This document shows, in pieces, positions 25,402 to 33,841 of a DNA stretch of 56,208 nt. The position numbers were made by a program, and so were the translations under genes. The stretch's first letter is position 1, and the number at the start of each line of letters is the position of its first letter. The notes beneath the pieces were generated by a model. The model was not told the DNA's origin, did no database searches, and saw nothing but the letters and a program-made list of their open reading frames with translations. Source of the DNA: an uncultured Atopobium sp. (GTDB lineage Bacteria; Actinomycetota; Coriobacteriia; Coriobacteriales; Atopobiaceae); contig CALKTD010000006.1 of assembly GCA_937997345.1 (NCBI GenBank), forward strand, positions 1 to 56,208, given 5' to 3'.

Positions 25402-26905
25402 TGTTTCTCCCCTTACTACTCTGAGGGTATAAGGCCCCGTCAATTAACTGCTGTTCTACCTGGTCAAACTTTAGTGCATATGAGGGATGCAAGTTGTCTG
25501 GTTTATTCTCTGGCAAGAATCTCTGGTGGAAGTCCTCAGGGATTGCCACAGGATACTTGCCGCTAAAGCAAGACTCGCAATATCCTCTTGAAGGCACACA
25601 TGCAAGCAGGCCTTCCAGGCTTAAGAAGCCCAAAGAGTCCGCGCCGATATACTCGCAAATTTCTTCTGTACTCATTTTTGCCGCAACCAACTGGTGCTGG
25701 TCAGCAGTGTCAATGCCGTAGAAGCAGGGCCATGCAACCTTAGGAGAAGCACTTCTGACGTGCACTTCTGTGGCTCCCGCGTCTCTGAGTAGTTGAACAA
25801 TCTGCTTTGAGGTGGTTCCGCGTACAACGGAATCGTCCACCATCACAATGCGCTTATCTGCGACAACGTCTAAAAGTGCATTGAGTTTCAGACGAACGCC
25901 CAGCTCACGAAGATGCTGAGTAGGCTGAATAAACGTTCTTGCAACGTAGCGATTCTTGATCAAACCAGTGCCAAACGGCACGTCCAGCTCTTGTGCGAAG
26001 CCTTCGGCTGCAGGAACGCCAGAATCTGGCACGCCAATTACTAGGTCAACATCGGCCGGTGTCTCTTTTGCCAGCTGGCGACCCATCTGATGACGGACAG
26101 AATACACCGAGCGTCCACTAATAATTGAGTCAGGACGCGAGAAATACACCTGCTCAAAGATGCAATCTGCCTGCTGACGAGAAGAAAGTCCCATCTCAGA
26201 AGAAAGTCCATTATCCGAAATGCGGATAATCTCACCTGGAGCAACCTCACGCACATACGTGGCACCTACGATATCCAGCGCGCACGTCTCGGATGCAACC
26301 ACCCAGTTATTCTCGCCTTCTTCGCCAATATGGCCAAGTACCAGCGGACGAATGCCGTTTGGATCCCTAAAGGCATACAGCGCGTTCTCGCGGATGAGCA
26401 CCATAGCATAGCCGCCCTCGATGAGGTTCATGGTTGCAGCGATGCCAGTGCGCAGTCGGTGCATCTGACGCGTGAAGTAGCCAATAAGCTGGGCTGCTAC
26501 CTCGGAATCTGTATTGGATCTAAAGGAAATCTTGCGAGAAGACAGCTCTTCTCGCAAGGAGTCAAAGTTGACGAGGGTGCCGTTGTGTGCCAGGGCGATG
26601 AGGGTCTCGTCGATGGACGACATGTGAGGCTGAGCCGACTCCCAGCCCTTGGCGCCCGCAGTGCCGTAGCGGCAGTGGCCGATAGCCACTTTACCTGGCA
26701 TTGCGTTAAGGTCATCGTTGTTAAAAACTTCAGTTACGAGGCCCGTATCTTTTCTGATAAGCACGGTCTGGCCGTCACCGACAGCTATACCTGCGGAATC
26801 TTGTCCGCGGTGCTGCAGGGCGTGCAGCGCAAAATAAGTGAGTCGAGCAACGTCACGGTTAGGCGCCCATACTCCAAAGACGCCACATTCCTCGTGAAGT
26901 TCCAT
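25385..26905 (-). CDS. purF: Amidophosphoribosyltransferase PurF
   Basis: A 506-residue enzyme for the first committed step of purine synthesis (PRPP + Gln to phosphoribosylamine). The N-terminus MELHEECGVFGVW carries a short propeptide and the nucleophile Cys at position 7. The glutaminase domain follows (GHCRYGTAG, LAHNGTLVN) and then the PRPP domain with IVMVDDSVVRGTTS. GYCESCFSGKYPV near the C-terminus marks the iron-sulfur, Bacillus-type form. The ATG at 26905 with GGAGGGG six bases upstream decides the start against a GTG 33 bases before it. Confidence 0.96.
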   Translation of the reverse strand: MELHEECGVFGVWAPNRDVARLTYFALHALQHRGQDSAGIAVGDGQTVLIRKDTGLVTEVFNNDDLNAMPGKVAIGHCRYGTAGAKGWESAQPHMSSIDETLIALAHNGTLVNFDSLREELSSRKISFRSNTDSEVAAQLIGYFTRQMHRLRTGIAATMNLIEGGYAMVLIRENALYAFRDPNGIRPLVLGHIGEEGENNWVVASETCALDIVGATYVREVAPGEIIRISDNGLSSEMGLSSRQQADCIFEQVYFSRPDSIISGRSVYSVRHQMGRQLAKETPADVDLVIGVPDSGVPAAEGFAQELDVPFGTGLIKNRYVARTFIQPTQHLRELGVRLKLNALLDVVADKRIVMVDDSVVRGTTSKQIVQLLRDAGATEVHVRSASPKVAWPCFYGIDTADQHQLVAAKMSTEEICEYIGADSLGFLSLEGLLACVPSRGYCESCFSGKYPVAIPEDFHQRFLPENKPDNLHPSYALKFDQVEQQLIDGALYPQSSKGRNNDHFR

Positions 26906-27000
26906 TGGATCCCCTCCGGATGCCTCAGCTTGAGTCACCCTTGATCAAACGCCTCTCACGTCTGGCAACAATACATACAGTGTACCTGGAAATTTGCAAG

Positions 27001-27032
27001 AAAAAGCGCTCCGAACAAATATGTTCGGAGCG
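27001..27032 (-). terminator. Terminator between the sortase and purF genes
   Basis: An 11-bp perfect stem, CGCTCCGAACA and TGTTCGGAGCG around an AATA loop, is followed on the minus strand by CTTTTTC. It ends the sortase transcript before the purF start. Confidence 0.85.
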
Positions 27033-27089
27033 TGTAACAATTTTTTAAGAAAGTGGCATTTACAGCCCCTGTGAACCGCCCTTTTTCGG

Positions 27090-28028
27090 CTACTGAGCCT
27101 TTGGCTGAGCCTCGGTTTTTGGAACACAGATGAGCATGGTTCTGCCGTATTGGTCAGTGTAATTGCAGGTAAAGAGCGTAAGAACATGATCAGCGCGAGA
27201 AATAACATCTGCTGCATCAGAACGCGAGCTTACTGCCCTAGAAAGCCTATCTTTCAAGTAAGATCTGAACTCATCGACAGAATTGAAGTTAAACTGCCTG
27301 ACTTCCTCGTCGTCTTCATCGGTGTGATACGTGAATACAGGTTCAAGCTCATATGTCTGAGTAGGTGTAACGTACCAGATGGTCTCAATCTTATCGAAGG
27401 TAGACTGGTCGTTCATTGCTCCAATGTACTGGAACATGGAGCCGTTTCTCATATGGTGGCCATAGAGAATAGTCTGCTGGTCAGTAAGGCCGTTTGGATT
27501 GTTCTGGTAGTCCATGAAAATTTGGCCGCCGATTGACCACTCACCTTTTGCGTTTGTGTGCAGGTAGTGATTGTTGTCTGTAGTCTGATACACAGGGTAG
27601 TTGACCTGTGTATCTGGAATCTGAATCCAGCCAACAACCTGGTTGTTTACTGCCTGAAGGCCGGCCCAGTCAATAACTGGGGCCTCATCTTTTTTCTCGG
27701 AAACTGTTGCGTATGTAGCAAGCTCTTCGTTGATGACGTCTTGTTCGTGGTATTCAAGCTGGGTTTTGCCAAACATGACGCCAGCAACAACCAAGAGGCC
27801 AATGCCAACTACCAGCAAGAGCGTGGAAAGAATATAGGAAAAACCTTTCTTCTTAGCGGGCTTCTCGCCAGGCTTTTTAGAAGAAGTTTTTTTGTTGCCA
27901 TCTTTTTTTGAAGATACGGAGCTTTTCATAGGAGTCTTCTCGACGAAGGTTTTTGAGGTGTGAGTATTTCCAGCCGTCTGATCGTCAGCGGCGAATGAAG
28001 CAAAATGCTTGCCGTTTTTTGATTCCAT
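27090..28028 (-). CDS. srtB: Class B sortase
   Basis: A 312-residue membrane-anchored transpeptidase. A Lys/Ser-rich cytoplasmic N-terminus is followed by one helix (SYILSTLLLVVGIGLLVVAGV, about 60-85). The sortase core has VVGWIQIPDTQVNYPVYQ, the His in ILYGHHMRNGSMF, the catalytic Cys in LTLFTCNYTDQYGR and the Arg in that same segment (TLFTC is the class B form of TLxTC). ATG 28028 with AGGGGAG five bases upstream is the start. It stands alone with its own terminator; no NPQTN-type substrate gene is nearby. The LPETG protein in this window would normally need a class A sortase. Confidence 0.92.
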   Translation of the reverse strand: MESKNGKHFASFAADDQTAGNTHTSKTFVEKTPMKSSVSSKKDGNKKTSSKKPGEKPAKKKGFSYILSTLLLVVGIGLLVVAGVMFGKTQLEYHEQDVINEELATYATVSEKKDEAPVIDWAGLQAVNNQVVGWIQIPDTQVNYPVYQTTDNNHYLHTNAKGEWSIGGQIFMDYQNNPNGLTDQQTILYGHHMRNGSMFQYIGAMNDQSTFDKIETIWYVTPTQTYELEPVFTYHTDEDDEEVRQFNFNSVDEFRSYLKDRLSRAVSSRSDAADVISRADHVLTLFTCNYTDQYGRTMLICVPKTEAQPKAQ

Positions 28029-28246
28029 GCACTCCCCTTCTGAAGGCACCCTTGTCATACCCCTGTCATACCCCTTAAAAGTTTAGCTATGCACGAAACA
28101 AAAATCTCTGTACATCTTATGAAGTCATCGCATAATCACATTTTGCGATACGCAAAACCCGCGCCTCAGGTCTCCTAAAGCGCAGGTCTCGTGTGCAATT
28201 GCGTGCGTGCGGTTACGCGTGTATGCAAATGCGGACGCGCGTTTGC

Positions 28247-28708
28247 TTATGCGTCAACCATCTCGGCTTTAAGCTGGACGATCTTCTCGCGATACTCTGG
28301 AAGAGATGCGCCGAGAATCTGGGTAGCGTAAATAGCTGCGTTTTTAGCGCCGTTGATGGCAACGCAGGCAACGGGTACGCCAGATGGCATCTGAACCATG
28401 GAAAGCAGGGAATCCATGCCGCCCAGGTCAGAGGTCTTCATTGGAACGCCAACAACAGGCAGTGGGGTGAATGCTGCAACAACTCCGCCCAGGTGAGCGG
28501 CTTTTCCTGCAGCCGCGATGATTACCTTGAGGCCGCGTTCAGCAGCGGTCTCAGCCCACTGGTGAACCTTATCTGGAGTGCGGTGTGCAGATGCAATGAC
28601 CAGATCATATGGAACGCCAAGGCTCTCGAGCTCAGCGGTACATCCCTCCATAGTTGCAAGGTCGCTCTTTGATCCCATGATGATGCCGACAACAGGCTGA
28701 TCTGCCAT
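28247..28708 (-). CDS. purE: N5-carboxyaminoimidazole ribonucleotide mutase PurE
   Basis: A 153-residue class I PurE: GIIMGSKSDLATMEGC at the start, VIASAHRTPDKVHQWAE, VIIAAAGKAAHLGGVVAAFTPLPVVGVP and LLSMVQMPSGVPVACVAINGAKNAA. These hold the catalytic Ser and His. It moves the carboxyl group to give CAIR. Start ATG 28708 has AAAGGAG six bases upstream. The partner purK is not in the window. The 220-base gap to the sortase gene downstream shows no clear terminator. Confidence 0.95.
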   Translation of the reverse strand: MADQPVVGIIMGSKSDLATMEGCTAELESLGVPYDLVIASAHRTPDKVHQWAETAAERGLKVIIAAAGKAAHLGGVVAAFTPLPVVGVPMKTSDLGGMDSLLSMVQMPSGVPVACVAINGAKNAAIYATQILGASLPEYREKIVQLKAEMVDA

Positions 28709-28824
28709 CTCTGCTCCTTTGTTACGTCTCTTAAAATAGGCGGATACGTCAGATATCCACTCCACAGTATAGAGTATGATTTTCTTGAACGTTGGTCCAT
28801 CAGTCCACGTGAAAGGAAACTGTA

Positions 28825-29694
28825 ATGAATGAAACCAACTCTGTTCTGTACCAGCGAGAAGGATCCTACATCCCTCGCATCGCCGCAGTACACGACCTCT
28901 GCGGATACGGAAAATGCTCGCTTGGCGTAGCTATTCCGGTTCTGTCAGCAGCGGGATGTGACGTTTGCCCAGTACCTACGTCGCTTTTCTCGGCACACAC
29001 CAAGTTCCCTACGTTCTACATGCATGACACCACCAACATGCTCGAGGATTACCTTGATGCATGGCAGCAAGAGGGCATTGACCTGGACGCCATTTATTCT
29101 GGCTTCCTTGGTGCTGCAGAGCAGGTTGCAAGCATTCAACGTTTGTATCAGGAGCATCCAAAGGCGCTTCGCGTTGTTGACCCAGTTATGGGCGATGGCG
29201 GCAAGATGTATCCAACCTATACGCAAGAGCTCTGTGACGCAATGAAGTCCCTGGTAAACGGTGCAGATATTTTGACACCGAATCTTACTGAGGCTTCAAT
29301 TCTGACGGGCATTTCATACGCTGGTCAGGATTTGACTGATGAGCAGGTAGATGAGCTGCTTGATGCACTGCTCGCGATGGGCGCAAAGTGCGTCGTCCTT
29401 AAGGGTATTGTTCGTGGCGACGGCTTTATCCGCAATTTTGTTGCTACCGAGTCCGAGCGTGGCGAGATTGTTTCCGAGCTTCTGCCTTACATGCTGCACG
29501 GCACCGGTGATTTGTTTACTTCTGCGCTTTTAGCTGCAGTTATGTGTGGTCAGGAAATCGCTGACGCTGTCGAGTTTGCTGGTGAGTTTGTCTGCGAATC
29601 CATGGAAATTACCCGTGAGCAGCCAAACTTTGAGCTTCGCGGCGTTTCATTTGAAACAAAGCTTGGTCTGATTGCCCAGCTTCTGCAGGAGTAA
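28825..29694 (+). CDS. Pyridoxal/pyridoxamine kinase (PdxY/PdxK type)
   Basis: A 289-residue ribokinase-fold enzyme that phosphorylates B6 vitamers. Motifs: PRIAAVHDLCGYGKCSLGVAIPVLSAAGC, VCPVPTSLFSAHT, RVVDPVMGDGGKMYPTYT, ILTPNLTEASILTG and the C-terminal anion hole LHGTGDLFTSALLAAV with catalytic Asp. Start ATG 28825 has AAAGGAAA about eight bases upstream. It diverges from purE and is followed by two terminators. Confidence 0.92.
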   Translation: MNETNSVLYQREGSYIPRIAAVHDLCGYGKCSLGVAIPVLSAAGCDVCPVPTSLFSAHTKFPTFYMHDTTNMLEDYLDAWQQEGIDLDAIYSGFLGAAEQVASIQRLYQEHPKALRVVDPVMGDGGKMYPTYTQELCDAMKSLVNGADILTPNLTEASILTGISYAGQDLTDEQVDELLDALLAMGAKCVVLKGIVRGDGFIRNFVATESERGEIVSELLPYMLHGTGDLFTSALLAAVMCGQEIADAVEFAGEFVCESMEITREQPNFELRGVSFETKLGLIAQLLQE

Positions 29695-29766
29695 GACGCT
29701 TCTGCAAAAGCAAAGTGCTCGTACAGATCCCTGCGCTACAGAGAAGTATTCTTTTTTTCTTTGTCG

Positions 29767-29803
29767 TAGGTGCTCGCTCGCGTAGAGTGGGCACCTATTT
29801 TTG
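29767..29803 (+). terminator. Terminator after the pyridoxal kinase gene
   Basis: TAGGTGC (29767-29773) pairs with GCACCTA (29791-29797) and is followed by TTTTTG. It lies 73 bases past the kinase stop codon. Confidence 0.65.
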
Positions 29804-30026
29804 TGCAAGCAATCGCCGTTATGCATAAAAATGTATTTTCCTAGCACTTTATTCGTTACATTTTTTATCAAACAAAAATTGAGCTTCAAAATAAGGCGAA
29901 AAAGGTAAAAATCGTCTTGAAAGCATCAATTCCATGGCTTTCAGTCAAATTAACGTGCAAAATCATCCACGGCATCACCGCCTCGAGGTACACCAGACTC
30001 CTAATGAGTCGCCGTTAGCTGCTCAT

Positions 30027-30068
30027 GCAAAAGAGCCGCTGTCTTCAGCGGCTCTTTTGCTTTTTTTT
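30027..30068. terminator. Strong bidirectional terminator
   Basis: A perfect 15-bp stem, GCAAAAGAGCCGCTG (30027-30041) with CAGCGGCTCTTTTGC (30046-30060), around TCTT and followed by eight T on the plus strand. On the minus strand it follows the 30093 gene and ends in CTCTTTTGC. The stretch between the two terminators (29804-30026) holds no convincing gene. Confidence 0.9.
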
Positions 30069-30092
30069 GCTTTTTGCTTGCAGGTGCATAAG

Positions 30093-30998
30093 CTACTTGG
30101 TGCTTGAAGAACTGTCGCTTGTACTTGTGCTGTTAGTAGTTCCAGTGGTGCCAGTTGTGGTGTTCTTCTTTGTTGAAGAGTCTCCACCAACAATACCGCC
30201 AAGCACACGGACTGGCGTAAATGACGTGGCAATCTGGTCACGCAGCTCTTTTTGAATAGTATCGTTTGCGCCAGTAATGACCATGGTGATATTTACTCCA
30301 TCAGAAGACTGAGTCTTTGAGAATGTAAAGGTAAAGATAGGCGTTGCATCTCCGCCAGGTTTAAGGAATCCAAAGAGCTGAGATTTCTGAAGCTCACCCT
30401 GATCATTCCTGTGAACACTGACGTGATAGACAACGGTATTAATTCGTGGGTTAAGCAGCGCGTTAATAGCAAACGCCTGCGCCTGGACGCTGGATCCCGC
30501 ATAGCATTCAAGCACGTCTTTTGAGGTTGTATCGGTAACTGTTACCTCAACGCGACCAGTATTCTCATCAGCTTCCTGAACCGAGAAATCCTCAGGGAAC
30601 TGCGTAAATCCATTACCCCACTCGACACCTCCACGCAATGCAGATGCAACAGATCGCACCGTAACTGATTCAGTTAGATTTGCTGTGTTAGCTCGACGAA
30701 TAACACCACAAGAAACCTGCATCAGAACAACGATTACCAGGAAAATCAGAACAAAAAGGACGGCCGTCTTTGTAATGACCTTCTCGATATTTGAGCCCGA
30801 AGGGTCAGATCCCGAAAGTGGATCAACGTCCACTGCCGCAGCTCCACCCTGCCTGCGAGCACGCTCTAGAGCTGCGCGTTCCTCGTTAGGATGGCCCGTC
30901 TCGTCTACCTTGGTAAACAACTCTTCAGCTGCGTCAGCATCAAGCGCACCCTTCTGGCGGCGCGCGAAGCGTGAACGTTCTGCATCATCTTTAGCCAT
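30093..30998 (-). CDS. Membrane-anchored hypothetical protein with a Ser/Thr-rich tail
   Basis: A 301-residue protein of unknown function. Residues 1-70 are charged and cytoplasmic (DDAERSRFARRQKGALDADAAEELFTKVDETG-like), followed by one helix (TAVLFVLIFLVIVVLMQVSC, about 77-97), an extracytoplasmic domain of 160 residues with mixed beta strands (VEVTVTDTTSKDVLECYAG, INTVVYHVSVHRNDQG, PIFTFTFSKTQSSDGVNITMVI) and a low-complexity Thr/Ser/Gly tail. The Cys in MQVSCGV directly after the helix is striking but has no Lys-rich signal before it, so a lipoprotein is unlikely. I do not recognise a domain. Terminators isolate the gene on the downstream side. Confidence 0.75.
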   Translation of the reverse strand: MAKDDAERSRFARRQKGALDADAAEELFTKVDETGHPNEERAALERARRQGGAAAVDVDPLSGSDPSGSNIEKVITKTAVLFVLIFLVIVVLMQVSCGVIRRANTANLTESVTVRSVASALRGGVEWGNGFTQFPEDFSVQEADENTGRVEVTVTDTTSKDVLECYAGSSVQAQAFAINALLNPRINTVVYHVSVHRNDQGELQKSQLFGFLKPGGDATPIFTFTFSKTQSSDGVNITMVITGANDTIQKELRDQIATSFTPVRVLGGIVGGDSSTKKNTTTGTTGTTNSTSTSDSSSSTK

Positions 30999-31073
30999 GT
31001 AGCTCTCTCATTCAACCTGCATAAACACACTTTCAAAGCGTGCAATGCGTTGACTCTCAATCTTTAGTTGCAA

Positions 31074-31091
31074 ACCGCAAATCTGCGGTTA
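31074..31091. repeat. Inverted repeat AACCGCA/TGCGGTT
   Basis: AACCGCA-AATC-TGCGGTT is a perfect 7-bp stem located between the ABC exporter stop (31157) and the 30998 gene start. A further AACCGCAG copy follows at about 31124-31131. On the minus strand there is no T run, so it may be an operator rather than a terminator. The same CTGCGGTT/AACCGCAG words recur upstream of dnaB. Confidence 0.4.
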
Positions 31092-31156
31092 AGCGCATCG
31101 CGAGAAGAACGATTGCTGTCGTAAACCGCAGTTCGCAAAGCACCTAATGTTCTATT

Positions 31157-32974
31157 TTACCGCCTTGAGGGATTTGGCGCACCACCAAACTGCATTTGAT
31201 AGTAATGAGCGTAGATTCCGCCTTTTTCTAGCAGCTCATCATGGGTTCCGCGCTCAACTGCACGACCGTGATCGATGGTGATAATTTCATCAGCACCCAT
31301 AATGGTCGAGAGTCGATGAGCAATGACCAGCGTAGTTCTGTTCTTTGCCAGCTCGGAAAGGGATTCTTGAACCGCGCGCTCGGACTCGTTATCCAAGGCA
31401 GAAGTAGCCTCATCCAAAATAAGCAGCGGTGGATTCTTTAGAAACACACGCGCAATAGAAATGCGCTGCTTCTGTCCGCCAGAAAGTCTGGTTCCATGCT
31501 GTCCTACCTGCGTGTCATATCCATCTGGCAGCGATTCAATGAACTCGGCTATGTTTGCACGCTTTGCCGCAAGTGCAATGTCTTCTTCGGAAGCTTCAGG
31601 ACAGCCGTATGCAATGTTCTCCGCGATGGTGCCGTCAAAAAGATACACGTCCTGCTGGACCATACCAATTGCCGAGCGCAAACTGTGCTGCGTGACGGAG
31701 CGAATATCCTGCCCATCAATGGTGATGCTTCCGCTTGTGACGTCATAGAAGCGCGGCAATAAAGCGCAGGTAGTTGACTTACCTCCACCTGATGGACCAA
31801 CCAGTGCAACGGTTTTTCCACTCTCAATATGAAGATTCAAACCATCAATAACGTCTTCAGCATTATCGTAAGAGAAATGAACATCCTGGTAGATGATATC
31901 GCCGGCAGTAATCTGAATATCGTGAGCGCCAAGTGCGTCTTGAATGTCCGGCTGAGTTTCAAGAATCTCCGTGAATCGCTTAAAGCCAGCAAGACCCTTC
32001 TGGAACGTCTCGGTAAAGTTCAAAATGTTCATGATTGGCGTGGTAAACAGCGAGATGTAGAGCGCATACGTAGCCAGGTCAATGGCTTGCATCTGACCCT
32101 GAGCAATCATCCAACCACCCAAAACCAACACAACAGTGTTCAAAACACCCATCATGCCTGAAATTGCAGCTTGGTACCTGCCCATAGCCTGGTACATATT
32201 GGCCTTGGAGTCTAAATATGCCGAGTTGCTTGCTATAAATTTCTTGCGCTCGTGATCTTTCGCCGCAAAGCCTTTAACTACACGGATGCCAGAAAGTGAG
32301 TCTTCCAGCTGGGTATTTACGTCGGAAATACGCATACGGTTCTCTTTGAAAATACCGCGCATGTGCATATTGGCAAAGAAATTGTACACTACCAACACCG
32401 CAGCGATTCCAGCAAGCACCAGCGTAAGGGGTACGTTAATAAAAGCCAGAATGACAAAAGAGCCGGCAATCTCAAGCAGGCCAATAATCAGGTACTCAGG
32501 GCCATGATGCGCCGTCTCAGAAATGTCAAACAAGTCGGACACCAGGCGACTCATCAAATCGCCCGTCTTATGGCGGTCGTAATACGAGAAACTCATGCGC
32601 TCGTAAGCGTCAAACAGGTCTTCTCGCATCTTGCTTTCCATGCGCGCGCCCATGATGTGTCCCCAGCTAATGACAAAGTAGCGACACAGAAAGTGGACAA
32701 AGTACATGAATACAAGCCCAACGGTAATGAATACCAAGCTGCCGAGAATGGCATCTTTACCCTGCGTAAACAACCCCTTTGTGAGCGAGCGTAAAATCTG
32801 AGGAAACGCAAGCTCGATACAAGCCAGGATGATGGCGCAGATAGTGTCCAGAATGAACAGATGCTTTTGCGGAGCGTAATAAGAAAGAAAACTGGCAAAC
32901 AGCGATTTGCGATGTTTGCCAGAAATTTGTTTCGTAGAACTGCCAGATACAGGGCGAGAAGAACGATCAAGCAT
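31157..32974 (-). CDS. ABC exporter, fused membrane and ATPase domains (MsbA/LmrA type)
   Basis: A 605-residue half-transporter that would act as homodimer. Six helices fall in roughly residues 35-330, starting with HLFILDTICAIILACIELAF. The ATPase domain (about 355-595) has Walker A GPSGGGKST, signature LSGGQKQR, Walker B LLILDEATSALD and the switch His in LVIAHRLSTI. It is the last gene of the operon purA-DegV::purD-NUDIX-ABC, with a 6-base gap to the NUDIX gene and its own GGAG site. The exported compound is unknown. Confidence 0.93.
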   Translation of the reverse strand: MLDRSSRPVSGSSTKQISGKHRKSLFASFLSYYAPQKHLFILDTICAIILACIELAFPQILRSLTKGLFTQGKDAILGSLVFITVGLVFMYFVHFLCRYFVISWGHIMGARMESKMREDLFDAYERMSFSYYDRHKTGDLMSRLVSDLFDISETAHHGPEYLIIGLLEIAGSFVILAFINVPLTLVLAGIAAVLVVYNFFANMHMRGIFKENRMRISDVNTQLEDSLSGIRVVKGFAAKDHERKKFIASNSAYLDSKANMYQAMGRYQAAISGMMGVLNTVVLVLGGWMIAQGQMQAIDLATYALYISLFTTPIMNILNFTETFQKGLAGFKRFTEILETQPDIQDALGAHDIQITAGDIIYQDVHFSYDNAEDVIDGLNLHIESGKTVALVGPSGGGKSTTCALLPRFYDVTSGSITIDGQDIRSVTQHSLRSAIGMVQQDVYLFDGTIAENIAYGCPEASEEDIALAAKRANIAEFIESLPDGYDTQVGQHGTRLSGGQKQRISIARVFLKNPPLLILDEATSALDNESERAVQESLSELAKNRTTLVIAHRLSTIMGADEIITIDHGRAVERGTHDELLEKGGIYAHYYQMQFGGAPNPSRR

Positions 32975-32980
32975 GCGTAA

Positions 32981-33826
32981 TTACTCCATAGGCAATCGGT
33001 GTGAAATTGAATCGCAGATAAGAGCTCCAATGATAGTCTTTGCGTCCTCGATTTTGCCATCGAGAACGGCGTCTACCAGCTCAGATAGTGGGACAAGATC
33101 TACGTTAATAAATTCGTCGGCATCTGGATCTGATCCCTCAAAGGTCAATTCAGTTGCCATATAAAGGTGAATAAGCTCGTCAGTAAATCCGTCAGAAGTG
33201 GCGGTAGTGGTGAGAAAGGCCATCTTTCCCGCCTTCATTCCGGTCTCTTCCAGCAGCTCACGGTGAGCGCAATCAAGAGGATCCTCGCTTGGATCAAGCT
33301 TTCCTGCAGGCAGCTCAACTGTTACGCGACCAAGCGCAGTTCGGTACTGACGAACCAGACAAATTCTACCCTCATCAGTCAACGCAACAATAGCCACAGC
33401 ACCAGGATGACGCACAACATCACGAAGGGCAGTACGTCCATCAGGAAGAGAAACGCGCAGTCGATTCACGTCAAAAATGCGACCAACCCAAACGGTGTCC
33501 TCAGAGAGTGGTTTCTCTTCTAGGGAAGCGTCACGTGCATCTTCTGTACCTGCAACAAAGCTGCGCTTTTGTGGCTCACCTGACTGGTGGTAGGCAGCAT
33601 CGCCCACAGCAACACGCTTGCCGTCGTAGGTAAGCGAATCAACTGCCGAGTGCAAATCATTGCGAGCAGAATCAAACACCTCTGGAGTTACCTGCATGTC
33701 AGCGTCGAGAATCTCTGGCTCAGTAGACTGCATGTCATCAAACACATCGTTAAACTGAGAGCTGCTCTGATTGCTGGTCCAAGCATCATCCTGTACGTTG
33801 GTTTTCTCGTCATTTTGATTTGCCAT
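32981..33826 (-). CDS. NUDIX hydrolase, ADP-ribose pyrophosphatase-like, with N-terminal extension
   Basis: A 281-residue protein. The first 110 residues are acidic and low in structure (NQNDEKTNVQDDAWTSNQSS-like). The NUDIX domain follows, with a perfect box at about 196-218 (G, five residues, E, seven residues, RELLEETGM), preceded by the usual VELPAGKLDPSE and followed by ATSDGFTDELIHLYMATEL, which fits ADP-ribose or nucleotide-sugar hydrolases. The start ATG 33826 is 15 bases after the purD stop, with a GAGG site nine bases upstream; an upstream in-frame Met overlaps purD. Confidence 0.9.
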   Translation of the reverse strand: MANQNDEKTNVQDDAWTSNQSSSQFNDVFDDMQSTEPEILDADMQVTPEVFDSARNDLHSAVDSLTYDGKRVAVGDAAYHQSGEPQKRSFVAGTEDARDASLEEKPLSEDTVWVGRIFDVNRLRVSLPDGRTALRDVVRHPGAVAIVALTDEGRICLVRQYRTALGRVTVELPAGKLDPSEDPLDCAHRELLEETGMKAGKMAFLTTTATSDGFTDELIHLYMATELTFEGSDPDADEFINVDLVPLSELVDAVLDGKIEDAKTIIGALICDSISHRLPME

Positions 33827-33841
33827 AACCACTAACCTCAA

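Noticed and set aside
28080..28246. GC/CG-rich repeats between the sortase and purE genes
   Set aside because: Short words such as CAGGTCTC and GCGTGCG recur, but no ordered repeat, hairpin with T run or gene could be defined.
29933..30112. Short plus-strand frame beginning MAFSQINVQNHP
   Set aside because: It has no ribosome site and reads straight through the strong terminator at 30027-30068.
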